Numbered from the stretch's first letter, positions 9,690-19,365 are shown. The stretch: 64,000 nucleotides of DNA from Verrucomicrobiota bacterium (GCA_004293445.1 RDYP01000021.1:1-64000), one strand, 5' to 3'. Numbers and translations are program-made. The notes: a model not told the origin generated them from the letters alone.

Positions 9690-10742
9690 TTAAGGCGTGT
9701 TGCCCTTGGAAATTTCAAGGGTCTGAGCCGCGCCAGAAGCATCGGTGTATTCCACTTCGATGGCCTCCGGCGTGACCTTTTTGAGCAGGTAAGCCTTTTC
9801 TTTCGCATCGGGCGGCAGAGCAAAGCGGGTGCGTTCCTCGACCTTGAACTCCTTGCCTTCGTAACCGATCGCACGGAGGTCGAGAACGGCGGTGCGGTCG
9901 TGGTATGCGGAAGCCACAAGCTGGGCATCCGGAAGCCCCGACTGCGACTCGTATGGCTCCCCCTTTTTGTTGGCCTTGAGATCCTCGTATTGGCCGAATT
10001 TCACCTTTTGCACCAGCTTCGTGCGCTCGCTGATTACTTCTTTCTCGATGATACCGATGAACTTGAAGCGGCCGGCCATTGCACCCTCGACGAAGAACGT
10101 ATCGCCTGGACTCAACATTTTGATCGCACTGATCTTATTCTGGATCCGCTTCTTGTCATGAGTCAGCGCGGTCAGCTTTGGCGCCCACTTGCCCTCGGAT
10201 TCCATACCGAACTGGATATACCACATGGTGGACTCGTCTTTCAGGTAGGCGAGTTTGTTGACGAGGGCAGGAATGCTCTTAGCATCGACGGGATGGGTCT
10301 TCGCCTTGAACTCCTCCCGATTGGAGAAGCCGTCGTTGTCGTCATCGCGGTCCGGAGAGTTCGCAAAAGTAATATCGGCGCCATTTTGAATCCACCAGCG
10401 ATTCGGAATCCCCGGATGAACTTCCTTGCCATCGATCAAATCGACGGGCTCGTTGGGATTGTTCTTATCGGCAAACAGTGGGATCCCGACGAAAAGATCA
10501 ACAGGACGACCTTCATCTTCGGCAGTTTCGATAACCCGGTCGGAAGCGAGAGAACTGACCGCTTTCGAGGTGGCTAGGGCCTCCGGGATACTTGGATCGT
10601 TTTTGCCATCGCCGGCAACGGCACGGCTGAAATCAGCGTCCACCGCATTGGATTTCACGTAGCCAAGAGCGATGCATCCGAGAGCGGCGACACCGGCGAC
10701 ACCCAAGAGGGTTTTTTCGAAGTTTTTGGGAAGTTTGGACAT
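9690..10742 (-). CDS. Amuc_1099-like membrane-anchored pilus operon protein
   Basis: A 350-residue protein with one N-terminal membrane segment (LLGVAGVAALGCIALGYV) and a soluble domain expected in the periplasm. It contains DRDDDNDGFSNREEFKAKTHP at about residues 131-151, which resembles a calcium-binding thrombospondin-type-3/EF-hand loop. Identification rests on position: it lies between the secretin and the Amuc_1100-like gene, separated by 18 and 27 bases, as in Akkermansia. No enzymatic motif is seen. It is probably a structural link between the inner-membrane complex and the secretin. Confidence 0.75.
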   Translation of the reverse strand: MSKLPKNFEKTLLGVAGVAALGCIALGYVKSNAVDADFSRAVAGDGKNDPSIPEALATSKAVSSLASDRVIETAEDEGRPVDLFVGIPLFADKNNPNEPVDLIDGKEVHPGIPNRWWIQNGADITFANSPDRDDDNDGFSNREEFKAKTHPVDAKSIPALVNKLAYLKDESTMWYIQFGMESEGKWAPKLTALTHDKKRIQNKISAIKMLSPGDTFFVEGAMAGRFKFIGIIEKEVISERTKLVQKVKFGQYEDLKANKKGEPYESQSGLPDAQLVASAYHDRTAVLDLRAIGYEGKEFKVEERTRFALPPDAKEKAYLLKKVTPEAIEVEYTDASGAAQTLEISKGNTP

Positions 10743-10769
10743 GGCGATGAGCGTTTGCGCCGTGGGGCA

Positions 10770-11750
10770 TCAGGCCTTGGAGGCATCGAGGAACTGCAGG
10801 ATATCGATGCGGAGGAAGACGTGGATTTTCTCGGAACCGAGCACCTGCTGAAGGATCACACCTTCGTCCTTAACGGGAGCCTTCTCACCATCGGACTTCT
10901 CGGCTGCATCTGGTGCTGGCGCTTCGGCCGAATCCTCATCACCTGGAAACACAAAGCCTCCGGTGTCCGAAGGAGAGGATTCCGCCTCTTCCGAGCCCGC
11001 GTCCTCTTCAGCTTGGAACTGACTGTCTGCAGCAGTTGGAGCCTTGCTCTTCTCGTTCATCACCCGGATGGAGCGAACGACGTAGTAGAACTTCTTCGAA
11101 TCATCGAGCGAAGAGAGGAACTTTCGCAAAGATGCCTCGGTGGAAGTGAAGGAGATCTCGACAGGCAGCGCGCGGAAGGTTTTCCCCTTCACATCGAAAA
11201 CCTGACCCTCTTCTTCCAGGAGGGCAGGACGATGAACATTGATCAGCTTGGCAGGGGCCGAGTCAGCCAAAGAACCCAGCAAGTTGCTGATTCCTTCCAT
11301 CTGATAAGCGAGAATCCCGGTCGCTTCCTTCTTCACCGGAGAATTGGTGTAGGCCTCGAAGCCCAGAAAGAATTCTGGAGGAAGTTCGCAACCTACATTG
11401 GAAAACGACTTCGCAGCGATGTCTTTGGCCTTGAGCAGCGATTCGGTGAATGCCGAAGGCTCGACCAGTGCAGGAGTCGGAGTGGTGTATCCCTTGAAAG
11501 ACTTTTGGAGTGCTTCCACCGAGTCCGCATATTCCTCGACAGCCTTTTTCTTGGCCTGACGATTGTCATCGTTGGGATACAACTTTTCCCCCTCCATTTG
11601 CGACACCGCATCTGCGGCGGAGGCGTAGGCATCCTTGGCTTCATCATACTTGGAGCCAGCCGACAGCCCCCAGAAGATGAGCCCGGCGGCAGCGGCGGTG
11701 GTGATTCCGCCGAGTCCGGCGGCGAAACGATTTTCCTGGATCCAGCTCAT
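10770..11750 (-). CDS. Amuc_1100-like pilus-associated protein (PilO-like position)
   Basis: A 326-residue protein starting MSWIQENRF, with an N-terminal membrane segment (GLGGITTAAAAGLIFWGLSA), then a helical coiled-coil region (about 33-85) and an alpha/beta domain (about 185-240) of the kind found in PilO/GspM-like proteins. The C-terminal third includes an acidic, Ala/Pro/Ser-rich linker. The Akkermansia homologue Amuc_1100 is an abundant outer-surface protein reported to signal to host cells. Here the operon context shows the family is not restricted to gut species, so its basic role is probably structural. Assignment is from order, length and topology. Confidence 0.8.
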   Translation of the reverse strand: MSWIQENRFAAGLGGITTAAAAGLIFWGLSAGSKYDEAKDAYASAADAVSQMEGEKLYPNDDNRQAKKKAVEEYADSVEALQKSFKGYTTPTPALVEPSAFTESLLKAKDIAAKSFSNVGCELPPEFFLGFEAYTNSPVKKEATGILAYQMEGISNLLGSLADSAPAKLINVHRPALLEEEGQVFDVKGKTFRALPVEISFTSTEASLRKFLSSLDDSKKFYYVVRSIRVMNEKSKAPTAADSQFQAEEDAGSEEAESSPSDTGGFVFPGDEDSAEAPAPDAAEKSDGEKAPVKDEGVILQQVLGSEKIHVFLRIDILQFLDASKA

Positions 11751-11781
11751 GGTCGAGGCGTGTTGAAAGATTTAGATGGAG

Positions 11782-13641
11782 TCACTTGATGAGAACCTCG
11801 CGGGAAAGCGGGATCATTAGCTCGAACGGCGCTGCGAAGTCCTCGTCCGCGGGTGCGCTTTCGAGCTGCTTTACGAGCTGCTCGTCCTTCAGCTCAACCG
11901 TGACTGGCTTACCCTTGGCAGGGGTATCGAGAACCGTGAAGCTGAAATTCTGAGGCTTTTCGCGGAGTCGCTTCAGTAAGTTGTAAACGATGGTCTGCTT
12001 GTCTGGATTATCACGCCAGAATCCACGAATGCGGACGGCATTGGCAGTGGGAACAGGATCGGCCACGGCTTGTCTGACGCGGGCACCGCGAGCTGAAACC
12101 GGGGGCTCTACCTTGATCGCTTCGAGCCCCGACGCCCCGTAGCTGTTGGTTGGAAAATCGCCACGCACGATCGACTTTCCGGCCTTCGACTTGTCCTCAC
12201 CGGCAAGCGGGCTGTAATTGAACACCGGCTCCAAATCCGTGATCCACAGAGCATCGCTGGCAAAGCCCGCTTTGAGCTCTTGCAATAGTTCGAGCCAGAA
12301 CACGCGATCGCTCTCAGCACCGGTGTATTGACTCGCCAATGCAACCAACCGCTCCTGCTCCCTGAACTGAGCCTTGATGGGATTCCAGACCTGCTCGAGC
12401 TCTTGCTGTTGCTCAAGCATGCCATCGGCGAGCTTCTCAGCCTTGGAGGCGGCAAGGGTGTTGAGAATCCCCCAAGCCGCAAGACCACCGAGGAACAGCG
12501 CGGCTGCCCCAATGAAGAAAGGCTTCTGTTTGTCCGCCGCCCGTGCAGCCTCGACCTTGGTGGGAACGAGATCGATATTGATGGACGACTTACCAACACC
12601 GCGGAGACCGAGGCCGATCAACTCGCCAAGGAGATGCGATTCGCGACCGATCCTGTCGGCATCGACCGCCTTACCGACCGCCACGACGGCCAAGGGATTG
12701 AAGAACTCCACGGGGAGGTGAAGCTTCTCTTCGAAGAACTCCTTGGTATAAGGAAGACTGGCTCCACCTCCAGCAAGAATGATGCGCTTGGGCGCATTGC
12801 CGCCGTGCTGGCTGCGATAGTAATTTGTGGTTCGGGCAATTTCCGCAGGCAACTGGCCAAGAGCGTTGCGAATCGTGGTCGCAAGAGCCGCGGTCGTCTC
12901 GTCAAGCTGCTCCGTATGACCGCCGCCGAGGGCGACCAAGCCACTTTGGGCCTTGTGCGCCTCCGCTTCGGCGAAAGGCACCCCATACTCTTTGGCGATC
13001 GCCGAGGTAATGGAGGCACCACCGCGATTCACGCTGCGGGTGAAGAAGCGCTTGCCTTCGATGTAGAGGAGATCGGTCGCCTTGGCTCCGATATCGATCA
13101 AGAGCACCGGCTCGTCGACACCAGGGTAAGCAGCGCGGAAAGCATTGTAGAGCGCCATCGGCGCGACGTCGACTTCGGCCGTGCTGAGGCCGGTAGAGGT
13201 CACTGATTCATTGAGCTCATCGAGGGCCTCGCCCTTGATTGCGACGATCACGACCTCTTTTTCACCTGAGCTTTCGAGCACCTCGTAGTCCCACACCACC
13301 TCATCGAGGGGGAATGGCACATGCTGTTGGGCCTCAAAGGTGACTAGCTGCTCGATATTGTCGTCGTCGAGCGGCGGCAATTTGACGAAGCGAGTGAAGA
13401 CCGACTGGCCGGAAATCGCGTAGCGCACCTTGGCACGACCGGGCTTGAGCCGTTGAACCAGTTGGCTGATGGCGAGACCGATCTGCGCGGGGCGGGAAGC
13501 CTCCGTAGCCGGATCGGCAAGGATGGTCTCGGTGTCGTAGGCCTTGAGGATCAGGCCGCCGGACTTCGATGGCTCGAATACGGCCATGGCGACTCGTTGT
13601 GAGCCGATGTTGAGGGCGATTGAGGACTGGGTATCAGCCAT
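11782..13641 (-). CDS. pilM: PilM-like actin-fold ATPase fused to PilN-like membrane domain
   Basis: A 619-residue protein. Residues 1-345 are a PilM/FtsA-like actin fold: phosphate-1 region SSIALNIGSQRVAMAVF, the PilM signature LPPLDDDNIEQLVTFEAQQHVPFP (split here by position 92-115), phosphate-2 LLIDIGAKATDLLYI and the adenosine motif ILAGGGASLP. A membrane segment follows (FFIGAAALFLGGLAAWGIL, about 378-396), then a coiled coil and a PilN-like domain. PilM and PilN are separate proteins in classical type IV pili, so this is a natural fusion of the cytoplasmic ring and its inner-membrane partner, as in Amuc_1101. It is the second gene transcribed in the operon. Confidence 0.85.
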   Translation of the reverse strand: MADTQSSIALNIGSQRVAMAVFEPSKSGGLILKAYDTETILADPATEASRPAQIGLAISQLVQRLKPGRAKVRYAISGQSVFTRFVKLPPLDDDNIEQLVTFEAQQHVPFPLDEVVWDYEVLESSGEKEVVIVAIKGEALDELNESVTSTGLSTAEVDVAPMALYNAFRAAYPGVDEPVLLIDIGAKATDLLYIEGKRFFTRSVNRGGASITSAIAKEYGVPFAEAEAHKAQSGLVALGGGHTEQLDETTAALATTIRNALGQLPAEIARTTNYYRSQHGGNAPKRIILAGGGASLPYTKEFFEEKLHLPVEFFNPLAVVAVGKAVDADRIGRESHLLGELIGLGLRGVGKSSINIDLVPTKVEAARAADKQKPFFIGAAALFLGGLAAWGILNTLAASKAEKLADGMLEQQQELEQVWNPIKAQFREQERLVALASQYTGAESDRVFWLELLQELKAGFASDALWITDLEPVFNYSPLAGEDKSKAGKSIVRGDFPTNSYGASGLEAIKVEPPVSARGARVRQAVADPVPTANAVRIRGFWRDNPDKQTIVYNLLKRLREKPQNFSFTVLDTPAKGKPVTVELKDEQLVKQLESAPADEDFAAPFELMIPLSREVLIK

Positions 13642-13693
13642 GACGGGCTAGGGAAAAAGATCGAAAAACGGTGCCAAGAATCCGAAGGAGGAA

Positions 13694-14329
13694 TCAGCGA
13701 TCCTTCTGGATCTCTGCATAACGATCCCACCAGAGCATCTGGAAAGGAGTCTCGTCCTTGTTTAGGAGGGGAAATTTATCGCTCTGATCCGAAAGGCTGC
13801 CAGCGTTCCACCACAGCGCTTTCTGCTTTTCGGACGCTTGCCCGACCTTCTCCCCGTCCACAAGGACCTCGACACCTACCGCCTCCACCACACCCTTGCC
13901 CGCTCGATCGCTCCCGGTGAGGCGCTTCAGGGTGCTCGGCGACATGTAAACAGAACTGAAGACCTCTTCGTCGACCGGAACATTGATGTGATTGATGGTC
14001 TTGCTCAGTTTGATCACTCCCTTGCCCTCGGGATTCTTGATCGCCACATACCATTTGACGGTGACCTGATTGATAAACCCGGCCTTCTTCTGATCGGCGT
14101 TGGTGGCGGGGATGGTGATGCCCGCTTCGACCTCGAGCCAGTCCTTCGGCTTGAAACTCTTTCCTTTACCCACCTGCAGGTCGGGTGATGGAACGTTGTC
14201 GAAGGCCAGATTGCCCACCTCGGCCTTACCCTGGCCGTGAACCGGCGCAGCAATAACAGAAAGCGCGGCGGAGGTGACGACGATTGCGGCGAGCGCCGTG
14301 CTACGAATGGAGCAAAGACAATGTTTCAT
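13694..14329 (-). CDS. Amuc_1102-like secreted protein, first gene of the pilus operon
   Basis: A 211-residue protein with a cleavable signal peptide (STALAAIVVTSAALSVIAAPVHG). The mature part is a predicted beta-sandwich (for example FINQVTVKWYVAIKNPEGKG). It matches the position and size of Amuc_1102 in the Akkermansia pilus operon. It opens the operon: 52 bases separate it from the pilM-like gene, and a 163-base divergent spacer lies upstream towards aroD, where the operon promoter should be. No catalytic motif is visible. Confidence 0.75.
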   Translation of the reverse strand: MKHCLCSIRSTALAAIVVTSAALSVIAAPVHGQGKAEVGNLAFDNVPSPDLQVGKGKSFKPKDWLEVEAGITIPATNADQKKAGFINQVTVKWYVAIKNPEGKGVIKLSKTINHINVPVDEEVFSSVYMSPSTLKRLTGSDRAGKGVVEAVGVEVLVDGEKVGQASEKQKALWWNAGSLSDQSDKFPLLNKDETPFQMLWWDRYAEIQKDR

Positions 14330-14492
14330 GGTGGGCTTTCGGTTTTTGAGAAGTAGGGAAAGCGTCCCCCGATTGACCAGAGAAATCCACGGCCGGACGG
14401 AGAAAAATCCGCGTCGTATTTACATCGGGGGCACAAGCCGAATGCCACCGCGATTGACAATTTCATGGCGGGACGCTTCTGCTGCGCGGGTG

Positions 14493-15200
14493 ATGCCGCC
14501 GCAAGTCATTCTGGAATCCGCACATCCGCGGGTCGTGGGTAGTTTTGGGAATGCTGCCAGCCTCGCAACCGCCTCGCCCGAGTTCCTTGAAAAGGCGTGC
14601 GACATCGCGGAGATCCGCCTCGATCTTTTGGCCGTAGAAGGCGTGGAAATTACGTCGCGGCCATGGTCACGACTCGGCAACATCCCCTTGCTCTTTACCG
14701 CGCGGCGCGGCGATGAGGGCGGTGCGGGGACCTTCGGCACCACCGAGCGGAGCACCCTGCTCATGGGCATCCTCGACGAGGCCTCGCTGGTTGATATCGA
14801 GCTAGCCTCGGCCGCCGAGATGGCTTCCACCTTGACCGAACTCAAAGCCCGCAAGATTCCTTGGGTAGCCTCATGGCATGACTTCGCAGGACACCCCGAG
14901 TCCTTCGACAAGCTTCCCGGGATGGCACACGAAGCAGCATTGGCCGGAGCTGCCTGCTTCAAGGCTGCGATACGATTGCATCAGCACGATGATATCGAGC
15001 GCTTGCTGGAAGTCTTCGCGAGCGTGAGCGACATCCCTCTGTCCCTCATGGGCATGGGGCCTTTGGCAAGCGAATCGCGACTGCGCTGCGCTGCAGCGGG
15101 CTCGGTCCTCAACTACGGATATGTTGGAGACGCCGCAACGGCCCCGGGTCAATGTTCCGCAGAGGAGTTGAAACAAGGTATCGAGGCGCGCGGCCGTTAG
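14493..15200 (+). CDS. aroD: 3-dehydroquinate dehydratase, type I
   Basis: Starting at ATG 14493 the protein has 235 residues, about the usual length of type I enzymes. It removes water from 3-dehydroquinate in the shikimate pathway through a Schiff base. The key elements are visible: substrate-binding EIRLD (Glu40, Arg42), the general base in SWHDF (His129), the Schiff-base lysine in CFKAAI (Lys157), and Arg/Ser/Gln residues near the end. Upstream in-frame ATGs (14442 and earlier) would add unconserved sequence. The stop is eight bases from the convergent dinG stop. Another aromatic-pathway gene, DAHP synthase, lies at 30837. Confidence 0.85.
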   Translation: MPPQVILESAHPRVVGSFGNAASLATASPEFLEKACDIAEIRLDLLAVEGVEITSRPWSRLGNIPLLFTARRGDEGGAGTFGTTERSTLLMGILDEASLVDIELASAAEMASTLTELKARKIPWVASWHDFAGHPESFDKLPGMAHEAALAGAACFKAAIRLHQHDDIERLLEVFASVSDIPLSLMGMGPLASESRLRCAAAGSVLNYGYVGDAATAPGQCSAEELKQGIEARGR

Positions 15201-15207
15201 AATCCGC

Positions 15208-17187
15208 TCAGGTCACAATTTCCACCGGAGCATCGGGCAAGGCATCGAGAAACATGCGGCCGTAGCGCTTCGTCAGAATTCGATTGTCGAGAATGCACAC
15301 AGACCCGCTGTCTTTAGCCGTGCGAATCAAGCGACCAACGCCTTGACGAAGCTTCAAAATGGCCTCGGGAACGGAATAATCCATGAATGGATTGCCGCCC
15401 TCCGCCTCCAGCGCCTCCAAACGTGACTGGGTCAACGGGTGATCGGGCACGGCGAAAGGAAGACGCGTCACCACCACGTTTGAAAGAGCCTCGCCGGGAA
15501 CATCGACGCCCGTCCAAAAACTGTCGGTTCCAAAAAGCACGCTATGCAGATCGCGCCGAAATTCCTCCACCATTTGGTGCCGCGACATTCCATCGCCCTG
15601 CATCAGGAGACGCCAGCCACGCTCAGCAAAAAAACCACGCAACTGCTCGGCCACATCGCGCATCGTGCGATAACTCGTGAATAAAACGAAAGCCTTGCCT
15701 TCACTCGACGCTACCGCGGCACGAACCGCTTCGACCAGTGCCTTGCCATAAACAGGGGCATTCGGCTCCGGCATGTTTTTCCAAATCCGGATTTTCATCT
15801 GTCGCTGGAAATCGAAAGGACTTCCGATGCTGAGCGCGGGAACATCCTCCGCACCGACGCGACCCCGGAACCAGCCGAGTTGCGGATCGCCCACCCCAAG
15901 GGTCGCACTGGTCATGATGCAAGTTTTGCCCTCACCGAAAAGCAAAGGACGCAGTTTGTCGGCCACGTGAATCGGTGCGGCGTGCAGTGAAAACACAGCC
16001 TCGTCGCGACCGGATCGCTCGATCCAGTGAACGCTGTCATCGCCACTTTGGTCGAGGAAGCAAGCGATCGCACCATGCGCCTCGCGCAATTTTCGGGAAG
16101 CATCCAGCAGCTCGACCTTGCTCAAACTGGCAGCATCGCCATCGAGATCGGCAGCGAGCGTATCGATCTCCTGCCACAACCTTCTCAAGGGCTCGGCGGC
16201 ACGATTGGGCACGAGGTCGGGCTGGCGGACCCGCCACTCTTTCGAGTACTCACCGAACTTTGCCGCATACCCGAGATCACCGAAAAATTCGTCGGATGCC
16301 TTGATCGCCTCTTCAACGGCGAACAGAGCAGAGGATTTCCGAAAGGGTCGCAGCAACCCCTTCTTGGTGCGTGGGTTGTAAAGCCGAAGGAGATCGAATC
16401 GCATACCCGCCTGACTTACCCTCAGCCCGAGTTGGGTGGCGGCAACCTGCTCGACGGTATGAGCCTCGTCCAACACCACAAAATCATTCGGATACAGAAA
16501 GCCCGAAGGTTTTTCCTCAGGGTTCTCACCGGTGTCCATCAGCGCAAAGAACAGCGTGTGATTGACCACGATCAGCTTCGCATCGGCCGCAGCCTTACGG
16601 GCCTCTTGGAAAAAGCAATTCCCACGCGGGCCGCAATGACGGGCGGTGCATGCATGAGACTCGGAACAAACTTGTAGCCAAACTTTTGTCGATGGCTGGA
16701 ACTCCAGGTCGCTCAGAGTGCCGTCGCGAGTTCCCTCCGCCCATCGACGAATTTCCAAAAGTTCCTCGTTTTCCGTCGATGTGAAGAGATCGCCCGACTG
16801 CTCTAAAGCACGACTCAGGCGGGCCGGGCAGAGGTAGTTCTGCCGCCCCTTCAGCAGCACCGCCGGCAATTCTTCACCAAGGAGCTTGCGAACAATCGGG
16901 ATGTCCTTTCTTACCAACTGCTCCTGCAGATTGATGGTGTGGGTGGAAATGATCGCCTTACGCCCCGAGTCCAGCGCATGACGCGCGGCCGGAATCAGGT
17001 AAGCCAGGGATTTTCCCACACCTGTACCCGCCTCGGCAACCAGACAGCCCTTCTCTACGAGAGCCTTCGCAACGGCCACGGCAAGTTGCTGCTGCTGCGG
17101 ACGAAACTCAAAATCGCGCGACTTTGCCAAGCCACCCGCATTCGAAAACGCGCGTGCGATCTCCTCGACAAAGGCATCAGGCATCGA
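15208..17187 (-). CDS. dinG: DinG/XPD-family ATP-dependent DNA helicase
   Basis: A 659-residue superfamily-2 helicase from ATG 17187. Motifs in order: Q-like FEFRPQQQQLAVAVAKAL, Walker A AEAGTGVGKSLAYL, motif Ia STHTINLQEQLV, four cysteines suited to an iron-sulphur cluster (NYLCPARL and CSESHACTARHCGPRGNC), DEAH box VVLDEAHTVEQ, and C-terminal helicase motifs FVLFTSYRTM, LFGTDSFWTGVDVPGE and RQGVGRLIR. DinG proteins unwind R-loops, D-loops and forked DNA in repair. ORF extension to 17286 is possible, but the conserved sequence starts near 17187 and this leaves room for a divergent promoter. Confidence 0.9.
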   Translation of the reverse strand, partial: SMPDAFVEEIARAFSNAGGLAKSRDFEFRPQQQQLAVAVAKALVEKGCLVAEAGTGVGKSLAYLIPAARHALDSGRKAIISTHTINLQEQLVRKDIPIVRKLLGEELPAVLLKGRQNYLCPARLSRALEQSGDLFTSTENEELLEIRRWAEGTRDGTLSDLEFQPSTKVWLQVCSESHACTARHCGPRGNCFFQEARKAAADAKLIVVNHTLFFALMDTGENPEEKPSGFLYPNDFVVLDEAHTVEQVAATQLGLRVSQAGMRFDLLRLYNPRTKKGLLRPFRKSSALFAVEEAIKASDEFFGDLGYAAKFGEYSKEWRVRQPDLVPNRAAEPLRRLWQEIDTLAADLDGDAASLSKVELLDASRKLREAHGAIACFLDQSGDDSVHWIERSGRDEAVFSLHAAPIHVADKLRPLLFGEGKTCIMTSATLGVGDPQLGWFRGRVGAEDVPALSIGSPFDFQRQMKIRIWKNMPEPNAPVYGKALVEAVRAAVASSEGKAFVLFTSYRTMRDVAEQLRGFFAERGWRLLMQGDGMSRHQMVEEFRRDLHSVLFGTDSFWTGVDVPGEALSNVVVTRLPFAVPDHPLTQSRLEALEAEGGNPFMDYSVPEAILKLRQGVGRLIRTAKDSGSVCILDNRILTKRYGRMFLDALPDAPVEIVT

Positions 17188-17309
17188 TTGTCCCTCGAGG
17201 TCGGAAATCATACGCCCCCATCCGCACCACGGAGTCACGTCCCTGCCAAGCACCAAACAGGCGATCTTTACAAACCCGGAGGCCACCGCATGCTTCGCCC
17301 CACTCCGAC

Positions 17310-18656
17310 ATGCCGCGCGCCATCATTCCACTGATCCTCGCCATCGCCGGCGGACTCGCGGCCGTGCGCCTGGGCCCGGCAGAGCACGCACTCGTTCGCC
17401 GACACCTGGAAAATTTCCCCGAAATCGAGGCATCCGCTCATCTATTGAGACCTTGGTTGGTCGCCGCCCTCTGCTTGCTGCCAGCTCTGGGAAGCTTCTG
17501 TTACACTTGCGGCGGCACCCTCGCCCGCTACGTCTCCCGCCAGTTCCTCAGCATCTTCGCCATCTCATTAAGCACGCTTTTCATCATCTGGCTGATTGGC
17601 GACCTGGGCGACAACCTCGACGACCTCAAACAAAGCGGCAAGGTGGTGAACTTCGCGGTCAAACTTTACACCGCACGACTCCCCGAGATCCTCGTGATGC
17701 TTCTCCCCTACGCCCTGCTGCTTTCCATCCTTTACTGCCTCGGCCGCTTGTCACGCTCCCGCGAAATCGTCGCCATGATCCAAACCGGCCGCGGGCTTGC
17801 GCGGCTGACCACCCCCTTTCTCGTGGCAGGCCTTCTCGCAGCGCTCCTTTGCACCGGCCTGAACTACCAATGGGCCCCAGGGGCGGTTGCTGCCGAAAGC
17901 GCCATCATCAACGAAGCAAAGGGCCTCGACCGCATGGCCGCCGAATATGTCCGCTATCGCAACGCTTCCGATCGACGCCTGTGGATGGTCGGCGCATTTC
18001 CACCCGACTACCAGCAAGGTGTTCCCCTGCGCGGGGTCACCGTGATCCAAGAACGCCACGACGGATCACTTGAAAGCATCCTCAGCGCCGAAACCGCAAC
18101 GTGGTCGCCCGAAACCCGCAAATGGAGCTTCCACGGAACCCGCCGCCGATTTTGCAAAGCCGGAGCTCCGCCCCACTTCCAGCAGGACCTGCCCGATCCC
18201 CTGACGATCGAGGGCTGGAGCGAGACTCCCGCTCAAATCATCCGCCCCGGATTACCCGCAACCCAACTGGGAATTCCCGACCTCGACGACTGGCTCGATG
18301 CCAACCCACCCGGAACTTGGGCGAGTCGCGGCGGCCACCTCACCCAATGGCACTATCGCTGGGCCCAGCCCTTCAACTGCCTCATCGTCGTCCTGCTCGC
18401 CACGCCGCTCGGCATCGTCTTTTCCCGCCGTGCCACCAGCGGCGGAGTCGCCATGGCCATCTTCCTCTCCGCAGGAATGCTGTTCTTCTCCAATGTCTGC
18501 CTGAGTTTCGGGGATTCCGGCCACCTTCATCCGGCCCTCGCCGCCTGGCTGCCAAACATCGTATTCGGAATTCTCGCGCTCTTCCTTTTCCAACGCCGCC
18601 TCGCCGGACGCCCCATTCACCAGACGCTCCGCAAGTTCATTCCCAGCCAAGCCTAG
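17310..18656 (+). CDS. LptF/LptG-family permease (lipopolysaccharide export)
   Basis: A 448-residue membrane protein starting at ATG 17310. After one extra N-terminal hydrophobic segment comes the LptF/LptG core: LARYVSRQFLSIFAISLSTLFIIWLIGDLGDNLDDL, a helix pair around LVMLLPYALLLSILYCLGRL, a periplasmic beta-jellyroll domain (about 215-340), and C-terminal helices (CLIVVLLATPLGIVF; VAMAIFLSAGMLFFSNVCL; WLPNIVFGILALFLF). LptF and LptG form the inner-membrane part of the LptBFGC exporter that moves LPS to the outer membrane. Only one such gene is present here, so which of the two it is remains open. Confidence 0.8.
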   Translation: MPRAIIPLILAIAGGLAAVRLGPAEHALVRRHLENFPEIEASAHLLRPWLVAALCLLPALGSFCYTCGGTLARYVSRQFLSIFAISLSTLFIIWLIGDLGDNLDDLKQSGKVVNFAVKLYTARLPEILVMLLPYALLLSILYCLGRLSRSREIVAMIQTGRGLARLTTPFLVAGLLAALLCTGLNYQWAPGAVAAESAIINEAKGLDRMAAEYVRYRNASDRRLWMVGAFPPDYQQGVPLRGVTVIQERHDGSLESILSAETATWSPETRKWSFHGTRRRFCKAGAPPHFQQDLPDPLTIEGWSETPAQIIRPGLPATQLGIPDLDDWLDANPPGTWASRGGHLTQWHYRWAQPFNCLIVVLLATPLGIVFSRRATSGGVAMAIFLSAGMLFFSNVCLSFGDSGHLHPALAAWLPNIVFGILALFLFQRRLAGRPIHQTLRKFIPSQA

Positions 18657-18705
18657 TATTTGTGCCACCGCGTACAGCTTGGCAACCCAAAGCCCTTCCA
18701 GTCCC

Positions 18706-19365
18706 ATGGCCCTTCCCGAATCCTGGCACATCCGCTCCCGCGCTCGCACCTGTGCCGCCACCGAAAAAGCCTTCGAAGATGGCGAGTCGATCGTCACCGC
18801 CCTTTTCCCCGATCCCGAATCCTCCGGCTACCTCCGCAAGGACTTCGCCCTCGATGCCTGGCAAGCCAGAGACCAGGATGCCGCAGATCAGCCGTTCTCC
18901 TTCTGGAAAGCGGTCTATCAGGCACCCGTCAGCGGCGAAAAACCCGACGCATTCAAAAAAGAAAACCCCGAGGACCTACTGCGCCGCCTCGTTGAAGAGG
19001 AGGAAGAACACACCGAAAATGTCCGCTACATCCTCGCGGTGATGCTGGAGCGGAAAAAAGTTCTTCGCGAAACCGACGCCCAACACACCCCGTCCGGCAT
19101 CCTTCGCGTTTACGAACACCGCAAACTCGGGGACGTTTTCATCGTTCGCGATCCCAATCTCCCGCTCGATCGGATCGACGAAGTACAACAGGAAATCTTC
19201 GAACTCCTCGAATCCGGCGGGCGACCGGCGGAACCAGCGATGGATTGCGGCCCCACATCCGACAGCACAGCCCCGACATCGGACGACGAGGCTTCTACCG
19301 AGCAGGATGTGAAACCACACGACGAGATTCAGGAACTCGGCAACGAGGCATCCAAGGAAGCCTGA
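18706..19365 (+). CDS. conserved hypothetical protein, possibly zinc-free FeS-adjacent factor; function unknown
   Basis: A 219-residue soluble protein from ATG 18706. The N-terminus reads LPESWHIRSRARTCAATEKAFEDGE, followed by a region with KENPEDLLRRLVEEEEEHTENVRYILAVMLERKKVL and a C-terminal acidic tail. I have the impression of a small family shared by Planctomycetes and Verrucomicrobia but cannot name a function; the label should be read as unknown. An upstream ATG at 18679 would overlap little and is possible. It follows the LptF/G-like gene by 49 bases on the same strand and converges on pepP. No membrane segment or catalytic motif is seen. Confidence 0.6.
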   Translation: MALPESWHIRSRARTCAATEKAFEDGESIVTALFPDPESSGYLRKDFALDAWQARDQDAADQPFSFWKAVYQAPVSGEKPDAFKKENPEDLLRRLVEEEEEHTENVRYILAVMLERKKVLRETDAQHTPSGILRVYEHRKLGDVFIVRDPNLPLDRIDEVQQEIFELLESGGRPAEPAMDCGPTSDSTAPTSDDEASTEQDVKPHDEIQELGNEASKEA

